64,000 nt of DNA, taken from contig JBDLJH010000017.1 in NCBI GenBank assembly GCA_039714395.1, positions 1-64,000 on the forward strand, given 5' to 3'. The notes under the pieces were generated by a model. The model worked only from the letters and a program-made list of their open reading frames with translations, ran no database searches and was not told the DNA's origin. Position 1 is the stretch's first letter, and each line of letters begins with the position of its first letter. The stretch comes from JAPHSX01 sp039714395 (GTDB lineage Bacteria; Pseudomonadota; Gammaproteobacteria; Thiohalomonadales; Thiohalomonadaceae). Made by a program: the position numbers and the translations under genes. This document shows positions 27,048 through 36,449 of the stretch, in pieces.

Positions 27048-28706
27048 TTAGCGACGTGATGAGTAGTTGGGAAATTTGTCCTTGTCGATCACCATCTCGA
27101 TGAGGTTGATCGCGCCGCTGAGGTCGTCCTGTGCGAACATCTGTTCCACGTCGGCCTCGGTCTCAAGTTTTCGATAGTTAACGCCAAAGGATTTGGCGAG
27201 CGCCTCGAAGTCGGGGTTAATAAAGTCGCAGTTAATGTAGCGTTGGTTGTAATGCTGATGCTGGTTCTTCCTTATCAGCCCCATGGTGCTGTTGTTAAAC
27301 AGCAGGATGTTGAGTGGTAGGCGGTAGTTCACTGCCGTCATGATCTCCATACAGCACATCTGGAAACCACCGTCGCCGAGGATGGCAAAGGTCGGTTTTT
27401 TCTCGGCAAAGCGTGCACCGATGGCCGCGGGGATGGCATGCCCCAGTGACGAGACACCGGAGTTGGGATGGTAGTGGTTACCGCTGGCCACCTGAAAGAA
27501 GTTCTGCGCGAAGATGATATTGTCATCGAACACTACCGCATCTTTGGGGAAGGCCTGTTCCAGTTCGGTGAAGAATTTCTTTACCAGCGAGAAGCCGGAC
27601 TGGAAGATCGCATAATCGCTGTTGTCGCTTCCCTTCAAACTTGCAATCAACTGTTTGGCCTCACTGCTGTCACGTTGTTTGCCTTCCAGGTGGCGCAGTA
27701 GGTCATGCAGCACCTCGTTGATCTCGCCCTGCACCGCGATGTCGGCCTCGAACACCTTGTCCAACTGCTCAGGGTCATTGTCGATCTGCACCAGCGTGCG
27801 GTTGCCGAGTAGCGTCTTTTCCCACAGGTAGCTGGTGCGCTCGTTAAAGCTGGCACCAAGAAACAGGATCAGGTCGGCGTGGTCCACCAGATATTTGTAG
27901 GCGTGGCCGCTGGAGGTGACACCGAGGCTGCCCAGTGACATGGGGGACTGTTCGTCGATTACCCCCTTGGCCTTGAGGCTGCTGGCCACCGGGATCGCCA
28001 GTGATTCGCTCAGTTGTGAGACCAGTAGCTGTGCCTGCGAGCGGATGCAGCCGTGTCCGGCGACAATGATCGGCTGCTTTGCCGCCAGCAGCGCCTCGGC
28101 GATAGCGGCGGTGGAGTGTGAGGCACCATTGAGGCGGCGCGGGCGCTTTGTGGTGACGATCTCATCGAGGATCGCATCGTCCACCAGCTCACTCTGTACA
28201 TTGAAGGGGAAGCTGAGCAGCACCGGGCCGGGGTTGGGGGAGAGCAGGATCTTCGAGGCGCGGTTAAGCGCCTGAGCCAGGTAGTCAGTGCGTTCGATGA
28301 TGCGGTTGTAGCGGGTGATGCCCTTGAAAAGGGAGAGCTGGTCGATGCTGCCACCCTCGCCGGAGCTCTCCTGCAGCCCGCCCTTGCCGAAGATATTGGT
28401 GGAGGTCTCACCAGTGATTACCAGTACCGGTAGCTTGTCGGCATAGGCGCTGGCGATGCCGGTAACCAGATTGGTGGCACCCGGCCCGGCGGTGGTGATG
28501 CAGGCTGATACCCGTCCCGAGGCCCGTGCATAGCCGCCGGCCATGAAGGCGGCGCCCTGCTCGTGCTTCACCAGCACGCTCTGGATGCCAGAATCATACA
28601 GGCGGTCGTATACGGGCAGGATATGTGCCCCCGGCATGCCGAAGATAGTGTCTATCCCCAGTCGCTGCAGGTACTTTACAATTAATTCACTTACGGTAAC
28701 GTTCAT
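27048..28706 (-). CDS. ThDP-dependent enzyme, acetolactate synthase-like
   Basis: 552 residues with the three-domain build of ThDP enzymes. The catalytic Glu49 in VKHEQGAAFMAGGYAR activates the cofactor; the central domain binds nucleotide (GHGCIRSQAQ); the ThDP/Mg site is GDGGF (444-448) followed by LLFNNSTMG. It is a full-length acetolactate-synthase-type large subunit, but there is no small regulatory subunit beside it, and it heads an operon with a glycosyltransferase and a sulfotransferase. A specialised carboligation or decarboxylation making a building block is therefore more likely than branched amino-acid synthesis. The start is ATG at 28706; the 35-residue extension is basic and unconserved. 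Confidence 0.85.
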   Translation of the reverse strand: MNVTVSELIVKYLQRLGIDTIFGMPGAHILPVYDRLYDSGIQSVLVKHEQGAAFMAGGYARASGRVSACITTAGPGATNLVTGIASAYADKLPVLVITGETSTNIFGKGGLQESSGEGGSIDQLSLFKGITRYNRIIERTDYLAQALNRASKILLSPNPGPVLLSFPFNVQSELVDDAILDEIVTTKRPRRLNGASHSTAAIAEALLAAKQPIIVAGHGCIRSQAQLLVSQLSESLAIPVASSLKAKGVIDEQSPMSLGSLGVTSSGHAYKYLVDHADLILFLGASFNERTSYLWEKTLLGNRTLVQIDNDPEQLDKVFEADIAVQGEINEVLHDLLRHLEGKQRDSSEAKQLIASLKGSDNSDYAIFQSGFSLVKKFFTELEQAFPKDAVVFDDNIIFAQNFFQVASGNHYHPNSGVSSLGHAIPAAIGARFAEKKPTFAILGDGGFQMCCMEIMTAVNYRLPLNILLFNNSTMGLIRKNQHQHYNQRYINCDFINPDFEALAKSFGVNYRKLETEADVEQMFAQDDLSGAINLIEMVIDKDKFPNYSSRR

Positions 28707-28897
28707 CTCGATGCGTCGTTTACGGCGTATCCAGGCCTGGCCCGTACGGGGCGGCGTCATTAATATTCTTTGCGAACGCCCGATTATGAAGAGGCGTCTC
28801 ACAGGTATCAAGGCATTATTTGAGGGCTTGTTGTGGGACAGCAGAAGGGGAGGTAGTATCAGTATAAATTCAGATTGAGTAAGTGAGGGGGGTGGTA

Positions 28898-29341
28898 GTG
28901 GGTGCGATTAAAAGAGAATGGCAGGCGGCAGTAGTCTATTTACTGATTTTGGTGCTGGTGGTCAATGTGCACTTTATCGGCCTGGCGGATTTCAGCCTCT
29001 ACGGTATCAATATATCTATCTACAGCCTGTTGGCCTATGTGCTTTACAGTCTCTTGCTGGTAAGCAGTAGCGACAAATTTGTACACCATCATCTGCTGGC
29101 CTCGGCGAGTACGTTCTTCGTCTACTTCTTTCTCAGCAGCCTCTACAGTGGAATGATGTTTGTGCTGGGTTATGAGGTGAACGTGATCAGCTGGTCATTA
29201 CTACAACAGGCCAATTTTTCCACCTGGGTAGCTCTTGGCCCGCTAATGGCCATTCTGGCCCATACACTGATGTCAGCAGTGCACGGCATCATGTTAAGCA
29301 TGAAGAGCAAAGACCCCGACGGCAGGCCCTACGCCGCCTAA
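28898..29341 (+). CDS. hypothetical four-helix membrane protein
   Basis: About 147 residues, not recognised. Four hydrophobic helices (about 12-30, 36-55, 63-90 and 112-135) make it an inner-membrane protein. A His-rich turn (DKFVHHHLL) sits between helices two and three. The GTG at 28898 has GAGGGGGG five bases upstream; GTG 28883 is an alternative. It is divergent from the ThDP operon and convergent with the FKBP gene only six bases away, so the two messages overlap at their 3' ends. Confidence 0.6.
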   Translation: MGAIKREWQAAVVYLLILVLVVNVHFIGLADFSLYGINISIYSLLAYVLYSLLLVSSSDKFVHHHLLASASTFFVYFFLSSLYSGMMFVLGYEVNVISWSLLQQANFSTWVALGPLMAILAHTLMSAVHGIMLSMKSKDPDGRPYAA

Positions 29342-29346
29342 GTGGT

Positions 29347-29832
29347 CTACTGCGAGTAGATTTCGTCAATCGATGTTACCTTGCCGGTCTCCAGCTCTTC
29401 GGAACCCGCATCGCGAACATTGGTGATCACGACATCAAAGCTGAGGGTGACACCCGCTAGTGGTGGGTTGGCGTCGATAGTCACCTCCTTGTCATCGGCC
29501 GCCACCACAATTACTTCTACCTCATCATCGTCTTTGCCGGTTTTAAACGACATGCCGACCTTGATCTCGTCGCCAGTGTTGAAACGCTCACGGGGCACCG
29601 TCTTCATCAGCCGCTCGTCGCGCACGCCGTAGGCCTGTTCCGGGCTGAGTGTGAATTTGAGTTGTTCGCCTGAGTTGTGTCCCTCTAGTTTGGCCTCGAA
29701 GGCCGGGAACAGGGTATTGGTGCCGTGAATGTAGCTGAACGAGTCACGCCCATCGGTGGAGTCGATGGTATTGCCCTTATCGTCCTGCAGGGTATATTCG
29801 AGGGTGACAACACTGTTTTTTTCAATCGCCAT
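29347..29832 (-). CDS. SlyD-like FKBP peptidyl-prolyl isomerase
   Basis: 161 residues. The FKBP half (about 1-70, with SVVTLEYTLQDDKGNTID and FSYIHGTNTLFPAFEAKLEG) is interrupted by an insert-in-flap chaperone domain (about 75-125) and closes with ANPPLAGVTLSFDVVI, the SlyD layout. It lacks the His/Cys-rich tail that binds nickel in E. coli SlyD, so only folding activity is expected. There is no signal peptide: cytoplasmic. It stands alone, convergent with the upstream membrane gene. Confidence 0.9.
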   Translation of the reverse strand: MAIEKNSVVTLEYTLQDDKGNTIDSTDGRDSFSYIHGTNTLFPAFEAKLEGHNSGEQLKFTLSPEQAYGVRDERLMKTVPRERFNTGDEIKVGMSFKTGKDDDEVEVIVVAADDKEVTIDANPPLAGVTLSFDVVITNVRDAGSEELETGKVTSIDEIYSQ

Positions 29833-29915
29833 GGTGATCTCGCTAGCCTATGGGTGATGGTTTAGAGTTAAAACTGGCAAAGACGATAATTGATTACCAC
29901 AGGAATGTCTAAATT

Positions 29916-30206
29916 GTGTTTGTAACTTTCCATAGCCGTGCCGCAGGTGACTTCTCTATGTTTGAAGAGGTGGCCGTTAGCCTGCTGAAAAAGATGGGCC
30001 ACAGTGGCACCGTACCCAGTGCCATTATGCCCGAGGATATTCCGCAGGCCTTACAACAGCTGAGGGTGGCACTGGGTGCAGAGCCGGCAGAAGTTTCTGG
30101 AGTAGAGGGGGATGAGCTGCTGGTGAGTCTGTCGCGCCGGGCCTATCCGTTGATTAAAATGCTTGAGGCTTCAGTGGCGCAGAAGAGCGAAGTGATGTGG
30201 GACTGA
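29916..30206 (+). CDS. DUF1840-family protein
   Basis: 96 residues. The start FVTFHSRAAGDFSMFEEVAVSLLKKMG and the later MPEDIPQALQQLR match the DUF1840 family, small soluble proteins of unknown role common in beta- and gammaproteobacteria. The start appears to be GTG at 29916, with AGGAA twelve bases before it. It lies between the SlyD-like gene (divergent) and the diguanylate cyclase gene (convergent, ten bases away). Confidence 0.75.
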   Translation: MFVTFHSRAAGDFSMFEEVAVSLLKKMGHSGTVPSAIMPEDIPQALQQLRVALGAEPAEVSGVEGDELLVSLSRRAYPLIKMLEASVAQKSEVMWD

Positions 30207-30216
30207 TCATGGTTGT

Positions 30217-31434
30217 TCAGGATGCAACGCGATTACGCCCCGCCTTTTTCGCCTTGTAGAGCGCCTTGTCGGCGGCCTTGATGACAGCCTCGGGATCACG
30301 AATATCCCCTTTCCTCTCCGCGATACCGATACTGACTGTGATCTGTACCTGCTTGTCACTGCCCTTTCGCGCCTTCTCCGGTTTTTCGCCGGGGCGCCTC
30401 TTTTCCCTGACGGTAAAGCCAGAATTGGCGATGTTCTCACGTAGCAGTTCCAGATGTGGCCAGGCACTGTCTGTGTCCTTACCTGGGAAGAGTGCGGTGA
30501 ACTCTTCGCCACCGTATCGATAAACTTTTCCTCCGCCAGTGATTTGACTCATCTTCATGGCAACCATTTGCAGTGCATCGTCCCCAACATCGTGGCCGTA
30601 GCTGTCGTTAAATTTTTTGAAGTGATCGATATCAAGCATGGCGATGGTGTAACGATGGCCCAGTTTGAGTAGTGCCTGGTTGAGGGCACGGCGACCGGTG
30701 AGGCCGGTGAGTTCGTCGCGAAAGGCCATGGTGTAGGATATCTCCAGCACCGCGACGATCAGTATTAACAGTGCGCTGGAGAATAGTGCGGTGGTGAGCG
30801 CTGTCGCGTAGCCCTGCAATAGTGTGTAAAGGAGTAGTGCCGTGGCCCAGAAGATGGCATTTTCCAGTGGATTATGCTGCTTACGAATGGCGCGGTAGCC
30901 ACTGACCAGGAGTGCGGCAGCGAAGGCGAGTAGCGCCGGCTGGTGCAGCTTGAGGTCTTCCAGTGTAGTGCTACTGATGAAGGTGGAATCGACCAGTCCT
31001 AACCAGTCGTAGCGTTGATAGTGGAACAGCAGCCATATTGAGAGTACTTGCACAAGGATAATGGCCCAGCACAGCAGGCCGCGCAGGGTGAAGGTACCGC
31101 GTTCCTTACGCAGGGTGATTAGTAACAGGTTGAGCGGTAGTAGCACAGCCACCACATCGGTGACGATGCGCCCGATGGCATCGCCGCGTGCACCGTAGTG
31201 GTTGAGTAGCCAGATCGCCAGGGCGATGACTACTGTGGTGAAGACCAGTAGGCTGCGGTCGAAGCGCCAGCCGAGCAGCAGTGCAAAGCTTACAGCAACG
31301 TAGTAGTAGATGTCGGCGAGCGAGCTGAGGCGTGCTGCAGAGGCCTCATGTTCCGAGAGCAGAGCAATCAGCAAGAATAGCAGGCCTGCGGGAAGGAAGA
31401 AGGTAATACCCCGGTGAAGCAGATTGTGCGGCAC
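30217..31434 (-). CDS. membrane diguanylate cyclase (GGEEF)
   Basis: 405 residues. About seven membrane helices (residues 8-245) make a sensory membrane domain of unknown ligand, followed by a GGDEF domain with an exact active site GGEEF at 308-312 and IAMLDIDHFKKFNDSYGH before it. The inhibitory RxxD is absent (TGGG at its place), so product inhibition at this site is not expected, unlike the cyclase at 6321. The product is cyclic di-GMP. The start is GTG at 31434 with GGAGG five bases upstream. Confidence 0.88.
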   Translation of the reverse strand: MPHNLLHRGITFFLPAGLLFLLIALLSEHEASAARLSSLADIYYYVAVSFALLLGWRFDRSLLVFTTVVIALAIWLLNHYGARGDAIGRIVTDVVAVLLPLNLLLITLRKERGTFTLRGLLCWAIILVQVLSIWLLFHYQRYDWLGLVDSTFISSTTLEDLKLHQPALLAFAAALLVSGYRAIRKQHNPLENAIFWATALLLYTLLQGYATALTTALFSSALLILIVAVLEISYTMAFRDELTGLTGRRALNQALLKLGHRYTIAMLDIDHFKKFNDSYGHDVGDDALQMVAMKMSQITGGGKVYRYGGEEFTALFPGKDTDSAWPHLELLRENIANSGFTVREKRRPGEKPEKARKGSDKQVQITVSIGIAERKGDIRDPEAVIKAADKALYKAKKAGRNRVAS

Positions 31435-31588
31435 TCAAGCCTCCATTCGTTATTATGGCTTCTCAGGGTAATGATTTATGGCCGTAGTGACAATGCCAGC
31501 ACGCAATCGTGCCCCTTAGATATGGGTCTGAGTATCGCATCGGGGTATGATGAATATATCAATAGCCCCCACATGGGATGGAGATGGT

Positions 31589-31786
31589 ATGAATCTGCAA
31601 AAACTCTTTCTGCTGAGTGAGGAGAACCCTCAGGCAATAGATGCGCTCTGTGCCGAGCACGGAATAGATCCGGTGGTGGCCCACGGTGTGGTGATTTTGA
31701 TGATCGCCAATGATGGTAATGTTGCCAGCCTCTCGCCAAAGCAGCGTGAACATTATGAGTTGGCGATTAAGCCCCTGATTGAGTAG
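31589..31786 (+). CDS. small helical protein, unknown
   Basis: 65 residues, acidic, helical, no membrane segment. Pattern: LFLLSEENPQAIDALCAEHG, then VVAHGVVILMIANDGNVASLSPKQREHYE. Not recognised. ATG 31589 has GGAG five bases upstream and is preferred to the earlier start at 31547. It is followed 40 bp later by the zinc-ribbon protein and may share its transcript. Confidence 0.6.
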   Translation: MNLQKLFLLSEENPQAIDALCAEHGIDPVVAHGVVILMIANDGNVASLSPKQREHYELAIKPLIE

Positions 31787-31826
31787 AAGATAGCCGGTTG
31801 CGTGAGGTGATGTATGGAGAACACGC

Positions 31827-32432
31827 ATGAGTGAGATCAATTGCGAAACTTGTGGCAGGTCTATAGATGGGAAGGCCGCCGTTTGTCCCCATTGTGGTGT
31901 ACGTCGCCGACGGGGTATTTCTCGGGTGTGGGTACTGGCATTCTTCGTTATGGGGATTTTGATGGGACTGCTTTTTCTGATCCTGCAGCAGGGAGAGAGC
32001 CCCTCATGGCTAGAGTTTGATCGGTCTGAGAAGGTCGCTCTGGAAGATGTGGATCAGATAGCAGGAGAAGCAACGAGGCCGCAGTCGAAACCGAGGCCAC
32101 GGCCTCAGTTGGAGCCGAAGTCGCATATGGGGTCAAAGCCGCATACCCCCCAGGCCACCAGCGTTGAACCGATGTTGTGTGACCGCAAAGCTGCCCAGGC
32201 GGTGCGGGATAAAGCACGCTCGCTGGCCACTATCAGCGAGCAGGGCGGGATTCTGATGTTGCGCCTTGGTCGTGCCTGGGAGTACTACTCACCGGGTCAT
32301 CGGCGTAGCTTTGTCCAGGCGTTTGCCGACGCAGATCTCTGTTTGCAGGGACAGGCTCGTGCCATTAGCTTTAGTTTCCGTGGTGAAAAGGTGGCCATGG
32401 TGAATGCCGAGGGGGCTGTGGAGATGAGGTAG
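31827..32432 (+). CDS. zinc-ribbon membrane protein
   Basis: 201 residues. An N-terminal zinc ribbon uses Cys6, Cys9, Cys20 and Cys23 (CETC...CPHC), followed by a basic stretch and one membrane helix (about 33-55). Then comes a low-complexity Pro/Lys/Arg linker (about 84-110) and a C-terminal domain with ILMLRLGRAWEYYSPGHRRSF. The zinc ribbon should lie in the cytoplasm and the C-terminal domain in the periplasm. Function unknown. The start ATG lies 40 bp after the 65-residue gene. Confidence 0.7.
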   Translation: MSEINCETCGRSIDGKAAVCPHCGVRRRRGISRVWVLAFFVMGILMGLLFLILQQGESPSWLEFDRSEKVALEDVDQIAGEATRPQSKPRPRPQLEPKSHMGSKPHTPQATSVEPMLCDRKAAQAVRDKARSLATISEQGGILMLRLGRAWEYYSPGHRRSFVQAFADADLCLQGQARAISFSFRGEKVAMVNAEGAVEMR

Positions 32433-32537
32433 CAGTGTTTTTGTCCTGCTTGCACTATAATAGCAGCCGCTTCTCCCATTCCACCTATATATCCACACCA
32501 GTCTCGTGGAAAATAAGGACTCCATGTAGCTAGCCTC

Positions 32538-34301
32538 ATGCACATGAAAAATCTGTTAAAGAGTGGCCTTAGCTTCGATGAATCGTCGCTCGCCATGGAG
32601 TTTAAGTTCAGGATACTTAACGCGATCATGCTGATCGCGGCGTTCTTTGCGTTTTTCTTTGCCCTGCTTAGTGACCTCGGCATCAACGATATCGGGCCGA
32701 TCCATAGCACGGTCGATTATGTCTACTCTGCACTTTCGGTAGTATTGCTCCTGCTGCTACGCCGATCACCCTCTTACTACACACCTATTGCCGTCACCTT
32801 TTTATTGCTCTCATTTGCCAGTTTTGTCTCGGCCCTGCTGTTTGTGGTGAATGATGAGTTTCGTATCATCTGGTTCTATTTCGTTATCTTCGTCACCTAT
32901 ATCATGCTCGGCTCAGCGGCGGGCATGGTGATGACTGTGATGGCACTGTCCACCATCTTCCTCTGCAATGTACTTTCAGACCTGCAGTTGAACGAAAACA
33001 CCCTCTATACCGCCATACTCGGCCTGTTTATCGGCAGCCTGTTATCACGTATCTACACGGTACAGATGCGGCGTTATGAGGCGTTGCTGGAGACCAAGAA
33101 CCGGGACCTTGCCAGCAGTGTTAAAGAGCTGGATACGGCATTAGAGCAGGCGCAACAGGCGAGCCGTACCAAGACCCTGTTTCTTGCCAATATGAGCCAT
33201 GAGATCCGTACACCGATGAATGGTGTGCTGGGAATGGTGCAGGTGATGCAGGGCACCACGCTGGATGAGCAGCAGCAGCACTACCTGGAGACCATTGAGC
33301 GTTCCGGTAAAAACTTGTTGATGCTGATCGACGACCTGCTCGATATCTCCATGATCGAGGCGGGCAAGCTGAGTTTACATCCAGTCCCCTTCGATACCTT
33401 TAACTGGGTGATCGATATTCAGATTCTTAGCGAGCCACTGTTTGAGGAAGGCAAGGTCGCCTTTATCTCCGAGGTGAGTGACGAGCTTCCCAGGATGCTG
33501 CACGGCGATGCACCTCGCCTGTTGCAGGTAGTGGTTAACCTGATTAGTAATGCGGCCAAGTTTACCCATGAGGGTGAGGTCAAACTGTCCGTGGGGGGGA
33601 GGCCTGTTGATGACGGCCAGTACTGCCTGCAGATCGACGTTGTCGATAGTGGCATCGGTATGCCGACCAACAAACTGGAAACAATCTTCGATGCCTTCCA
33701 GCAGGTGGCCCCGGAGCGCATCATTAACAAGGGAGTAGGCCTGGGCCTGGCTATTAGCAAGCGACTGGTGGATGCCATGGGCGGTGAATTGACGGTCAGC
33801 TCGGTTGAGGGGCAGGGCAGTCATTTCCACCTTGAGGTGGAGTTATCACGGGTTGCAGTGGAGGAGACCAATTCCTCATTGGCCGATCTTAGGGGCATAC
33901 AGCCATACCGTGTGTTGCTGGTGGATGATGACCCGATCAACCGTCTGGCGGTTGGCTCGCTGCTTAAACAGCAGGGCCTCCACGTGGTAGAGGCAGAGAA
34001 TGGCCGCATCGCTATTGAACGTATGGGCGAGCAGCGTTTTGATGTGGTGCTGATGGACGTACACATGCCGGAGATGGACGGTGTGGCGGCGACGCGTTTA
34101 ATTCGTGCATCCAATGATCAGGGATGGGGGCGCACGGCGATTATTGGTCTTACCGCCAGTGTGATGAGTGACGAGCGGCAGAGCTATCTTAAGGCGGGAA
34201 TGGATGCGGTGGAAGAGAAGCCTGTGGTGCGCGAGGCACTCCTGAGTAGCATTACCCGCTGCGTTGATGAGCGGGCGCAACAGCACTCTGCTGAGGCTTG
34301 A
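32538..34301 (+). CDS. membrane hybrid sensor histidine kinase with receiver
   Basis: 587 residues. Six membrane helices (about 25-175, with no large periplasmic loop), a coiled linker, HisKA with His221 in MSHEIRTPMNG, an ATPase domain (NLISNAAKFT, DSGIGM, GVGLGLAIS), and a receiver with Asp507 in DVVLMDVHMP and Lys in AVEEKPVV. It resembles BarA/ArcB-like hybrid kinases that need a separate phosphotransfer protein, none of which is adjacent. A signal from within the membrane, such as quinone state or lipid, is plausible. Little ribosome-site support; ATG 32544 is an alternative. Confidence 0.9.
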   Translation: MHMKNLLKSGLSFDESSLAMEFKFRILNAIMLIAAFFAFFFALLSDLGINDIGPIHSTVDYVYSALSVVLLLLLRRSPSYYTPIAVTFLLLSFASFVSALLFVVNDEFRIIWFYFVIFVTYIMLGSAAGMVMTVMALSTIFLCNVLSDLQLNENTLYTAILGLFIGSLLSRIYTVQMRRYEALLETKNRDLASSVKELDTALEQAQQASRTKTLFLANMSHEIRTPMNGVLGMVQVMQGTTLDEQQQHYLETIERSGKNLLMLIDDLLDISMIEAGKLSLHPVPFDTFNWVIDIQILSEPLFEEGKVAFISEVSDELPRMLHGDAPRLLQVVVNLISNAAKFTHEGEVKLSVGGRPVDDGQYCLQIDVVDSGIGMPTNKLETIFDAFQQVAPERIINKGVGLGLAISKRLVDAMGGELTVSSVEGQGSHFHLEVELSRVAVEETNSSLADLRGIQPYRVLLVDDDPINRLAVGSLLKQQGLHVVEAENGRIAIERMGEQRFDVVLMDVHMPEMDGVAATRLIRASNDQGWGRTAIIGLTASVMSDERQSYLKAGMDAVEEKPVVREALLSSITRCVDERAQQHSAEA

Positions 34302-34383
34302 AATTACCGCTCTCTACGTCCAAGATGGTGCGTTATTGAGAGTTTGAATATATTCATACCAATACAAACGATAAGGAAGAGAA

Positions 34384-35115
34384 ATGTCTGTGATTAACAA
34401 AAGTTTTGTCCTGCTGGTGAGTGCACTGGTACTCGTTGGGGTGAGTGGCTGTAATAACGACAGCAAAGAGGCTGCCACCGCTCCACAACGGCCTGCACTG
34501 CAGAGTGATATTGAGAAATTCAGCTATAGCGTTGGTGTTTTGATGGCCCAGGACATGAAGAATAAGGGGATGACTGAGCTTGATGAGCTTGCCATGGGGA
34601 TGGCTATTCGTGACGTTATTGATGATAAGCCCCTGCAACTGAGCGAAGAGCAGATGGGTGCCGCACTAGAGCTGGCCGCGAAGAAGCTGATGGAGGAGCG
34701 TAACGCCAAGGCAAGCGCCAAGGGTGAGCTGGCGAAGGCCGCAGGCGAGAAATACCTGGCCGAGAATAAGGCAAAAGAGGGTGTCGTCTCACTGCCCAGC
34801 GGTATTCAGTACAAGGTGCTGACCGAAGGTAAGGGCGAGAAGCCTACCCTGGAGTCTACCGTGGTGGCCCATTACCAGGGCAGCCTGATTGATGGTACCG
34901 TCTTCGATAGTTCTTATGAGCGTGGTTCTCCGGCTACCTTCGCTCTCGGTCGTGTAGTAAAGGGGTGGCAGGAAGTGCTACCGCTGATGCCGGTTGGTTC
35001 CAAGTGGCAGGTCGCTATCCCGTCTGAGCTGGCCTACGGTGAGACCGGTGCACCACCCAAGATCGGTGGTAATGAAACCCTGTTGTTCGACATCGAACTG
35101 GTTGATATCAAATAA
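34384..35115 (+). CDS. Mip/FkpA-like FKBP lipoprotein isomerase
   Basis: 243 residues. A signal peptide ends in the lipobox VSGC, so the protein is a lipoprotein, probably in the outer membrane. The helical dimerisation domain (about 40-135, rich in Ala, Lys and Glu) is followed by an FKBP domain (about 140-243, STVVAHYQGSLIDGTVFDSS, GWQEVLPLMPVGSKW, IPSELAYGE). It should speed proline isomerisation of envelope proteins. AAGGAAGAG precedes the ATG. It is followed by a strong palindromic hairpin. Confidence 0.92.
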   Translation: MSVINKSFVLLVSALVLVGVSGCNNDSKEAATAPQRPALQSDIEKFSYSVGVLMAQDMKNKGMTELDELAMGMAIRDVIDDKPLQLSEEQMGAALELAAKKLMEERNAKASAKGELAKAAGEKYLAENKAKEGVVSLPSGIQYKVLTEGKGEKPTLESTVVAHYQGSLIDGTVFDSSYERGSPATFALGRVVKGWQEVLPLMPVGSKWQVAIPSELAYGETGAPPKIGGNETLLFDIELVDIK

Positions 35116-35124
35116 GCTATTAAG

Positions 35125-35150
35125 CGGAGAGGGGATCCCCTCTCCGTCCT
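35125..35150 (+). terminator. palindromic terminator after FKBP gene
   Basis: CGGAGAGGGGATCCCCTCTCCG is a perfect 22-bp palindrome followed by a pyrimidine-rich TCCTTCTCC. It is ten bases past the FKBP stop; the weak T run makes it an imperfect intrinsic terminator. Confidence 0.6.
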
Positions 35151-35167
35151 TCTCCCCGGCGGGGACC

Positions 35168-36346
35168 ATGTCAGTCAGCAATCCTAATAGTAACAATCTC
35201 ATGCAAGTCACACTGGGTGATTTTGCTTTATCGCGCCTACCGAAACGTAAGGGGGAGTTGCTGCGTGCCTGGGATGCGGCGGATGAGTACCTGCTGAACA
35301 CGTTGGTGGAGCAGTCGCTGCTCCATACGGGCTCGCGCATTCTTATCGTTAATGACAGCTTTGGTGCGCTGGCCGTGGCATTGAGTCGTTATCGCCCGCA
35401 GTCACTCTCGGACTCCTGGCTTTGCCATGCCGCCACTAAAATGAACCTTCAGGCCAATACTCTCGAAGAACAGAGTGTTGAGCTCTTTGATTCACTGAAT
35501 GTGCCAGCCAGGCAACAGGCAGCGCTGGACTTGATTCTTATTAAGGTACCCAAAACGCTGGCGCTATTGGAGGATGAACTCATTCGCCTTGCGCCGTTAT
35601 TGACAGAAAAGACGCAGGTCATTGTCGCAGGAATGGTGAAGGCGCTGCCCTCTTCTGTATGGAAAATGCTGGAACGGCTATGGGGGCCGACCACCACCTC
35701 GCTGGCGAAGAAGAAGGCGAAGCTGATCTTTGTGAAGCCTGAGCATCAGGACTCAGTGGGGGAGAGTCCCTATCCGGTCTGTTATTCGCTGGAGGGGACG
35801 ACACATCGCATCTGCAACCATGCCAACGTCTTCTCCCGCGATAGCCTAGATATTGGTACGCGTCTGTTCCTACAGCACTTGCCTGAAAATATTGGCGATA
35901 AGGTGGTGGTGGATCTGGGTTGTGGTAATGGTGTTGTTGGCCTTATTGCCGCAGAGAGAAATCCACAGGCACGCCTGCACTTTGTCGATGAGTCGTTCAT
36001 GGCGGTGGCTTCGGCACGAGAGAACTTTTCTCACAATCTGGGTGAGGAGCGCGTGGTCCACTTTTATGTGGGTGATGCCTTAAGTGATTTTGATAAAGCC
36101 AGTGCAGATATCATTCTGTGTAATCCGCCGTTCCATCAGGGCAGTACCGTGGGAGGCCAGATTGCACGCCGTATGTTCCAACAGTCACGCCAGGTGTTAC
36201 GCGAGGGCGGTGAGCTGTGGGTGATCGGTAATCGTCACCTCGGTTATCACAAGGTGCTGAGTAAGATTTTTGGTAATAGTGAACAGATTGCCTCCAATGC
36301 CAAGTTTGTGATTATGCGGGCGGTAGTCTCGGCTTCCACCCGCTAA
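35168..36346 (+). CDS. rlmG: 23S rRNA (guanine1835-N2)-methyltransferase RlmG
   Basis: 392 residues. The RlmG layout: an N-terminal methyltransferase-like domain without catalytic motifs, then a C-terminal catalytic domain with VVDLGCGNGVVGL (SAM site), LHFVDESFMAV and the N-methyltransferase signature IILCNPPFHQG. The enzyme methylates G1835 of 23S rRNA. The start at 35168 fits family length; a longer frame to 34994 runs through the FKBP gene and is a shadow. It sits just after the FKBP terminator. Confidence 0.9.
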   Translation: MSVSNPNSNNLMQVTLGDFALSRLPKRKGELLRAWDAADEYLLNTLVEQSLLHTGSRILIVNDSFGALAVALSRYRPQSLSDSWLCHAATKMNLQANTLEEQSVELFDSLNVPARQQAALDLILIKVPKTLALLEDELIRLAPLLTEKTQVIVAGMVKALPSSVWKMLERLWGPTTTSLAKKKAKLIFVKPEHQDSVGESPYPVCYSLEGTTHRICNHANVFSRDSLDIGTRLFLQHLPENIGDKVVVDLGCGNGVVGLIAAERNPQARLHFVDESFMAVASARENFSHNLGEERVVHFYVGDALSDFDKASADIILCNPPFHQGSTVGGQIARRMFQQSRQVLREGGELWVIGNRHLGYHKVLSKIFGNSEQIASNAKFVIMRAVVSASTR

Positions 36347-36402
36347 AAAGGCATGGTTGGTTTGCGGCACTGTTTGCCAGTGTGCTTTAGAGGCACTGTC
36401 GA

Positions 36403-36421
36403 GCAGACACTAAATGTCTGC
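36403..36421. other. short perfect hairpin between convergent genes
   Basis: GCAGACA-ctaaa-TGTCTGC, in the convergent space between rlmG and the ACP-like gene. No strong T run on either side, so termination is only possible. Confidence 0.4.
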
Positions 36422-36449
36422 CCTTCAGGTAGCGTTAGTGAGGAGTAAC

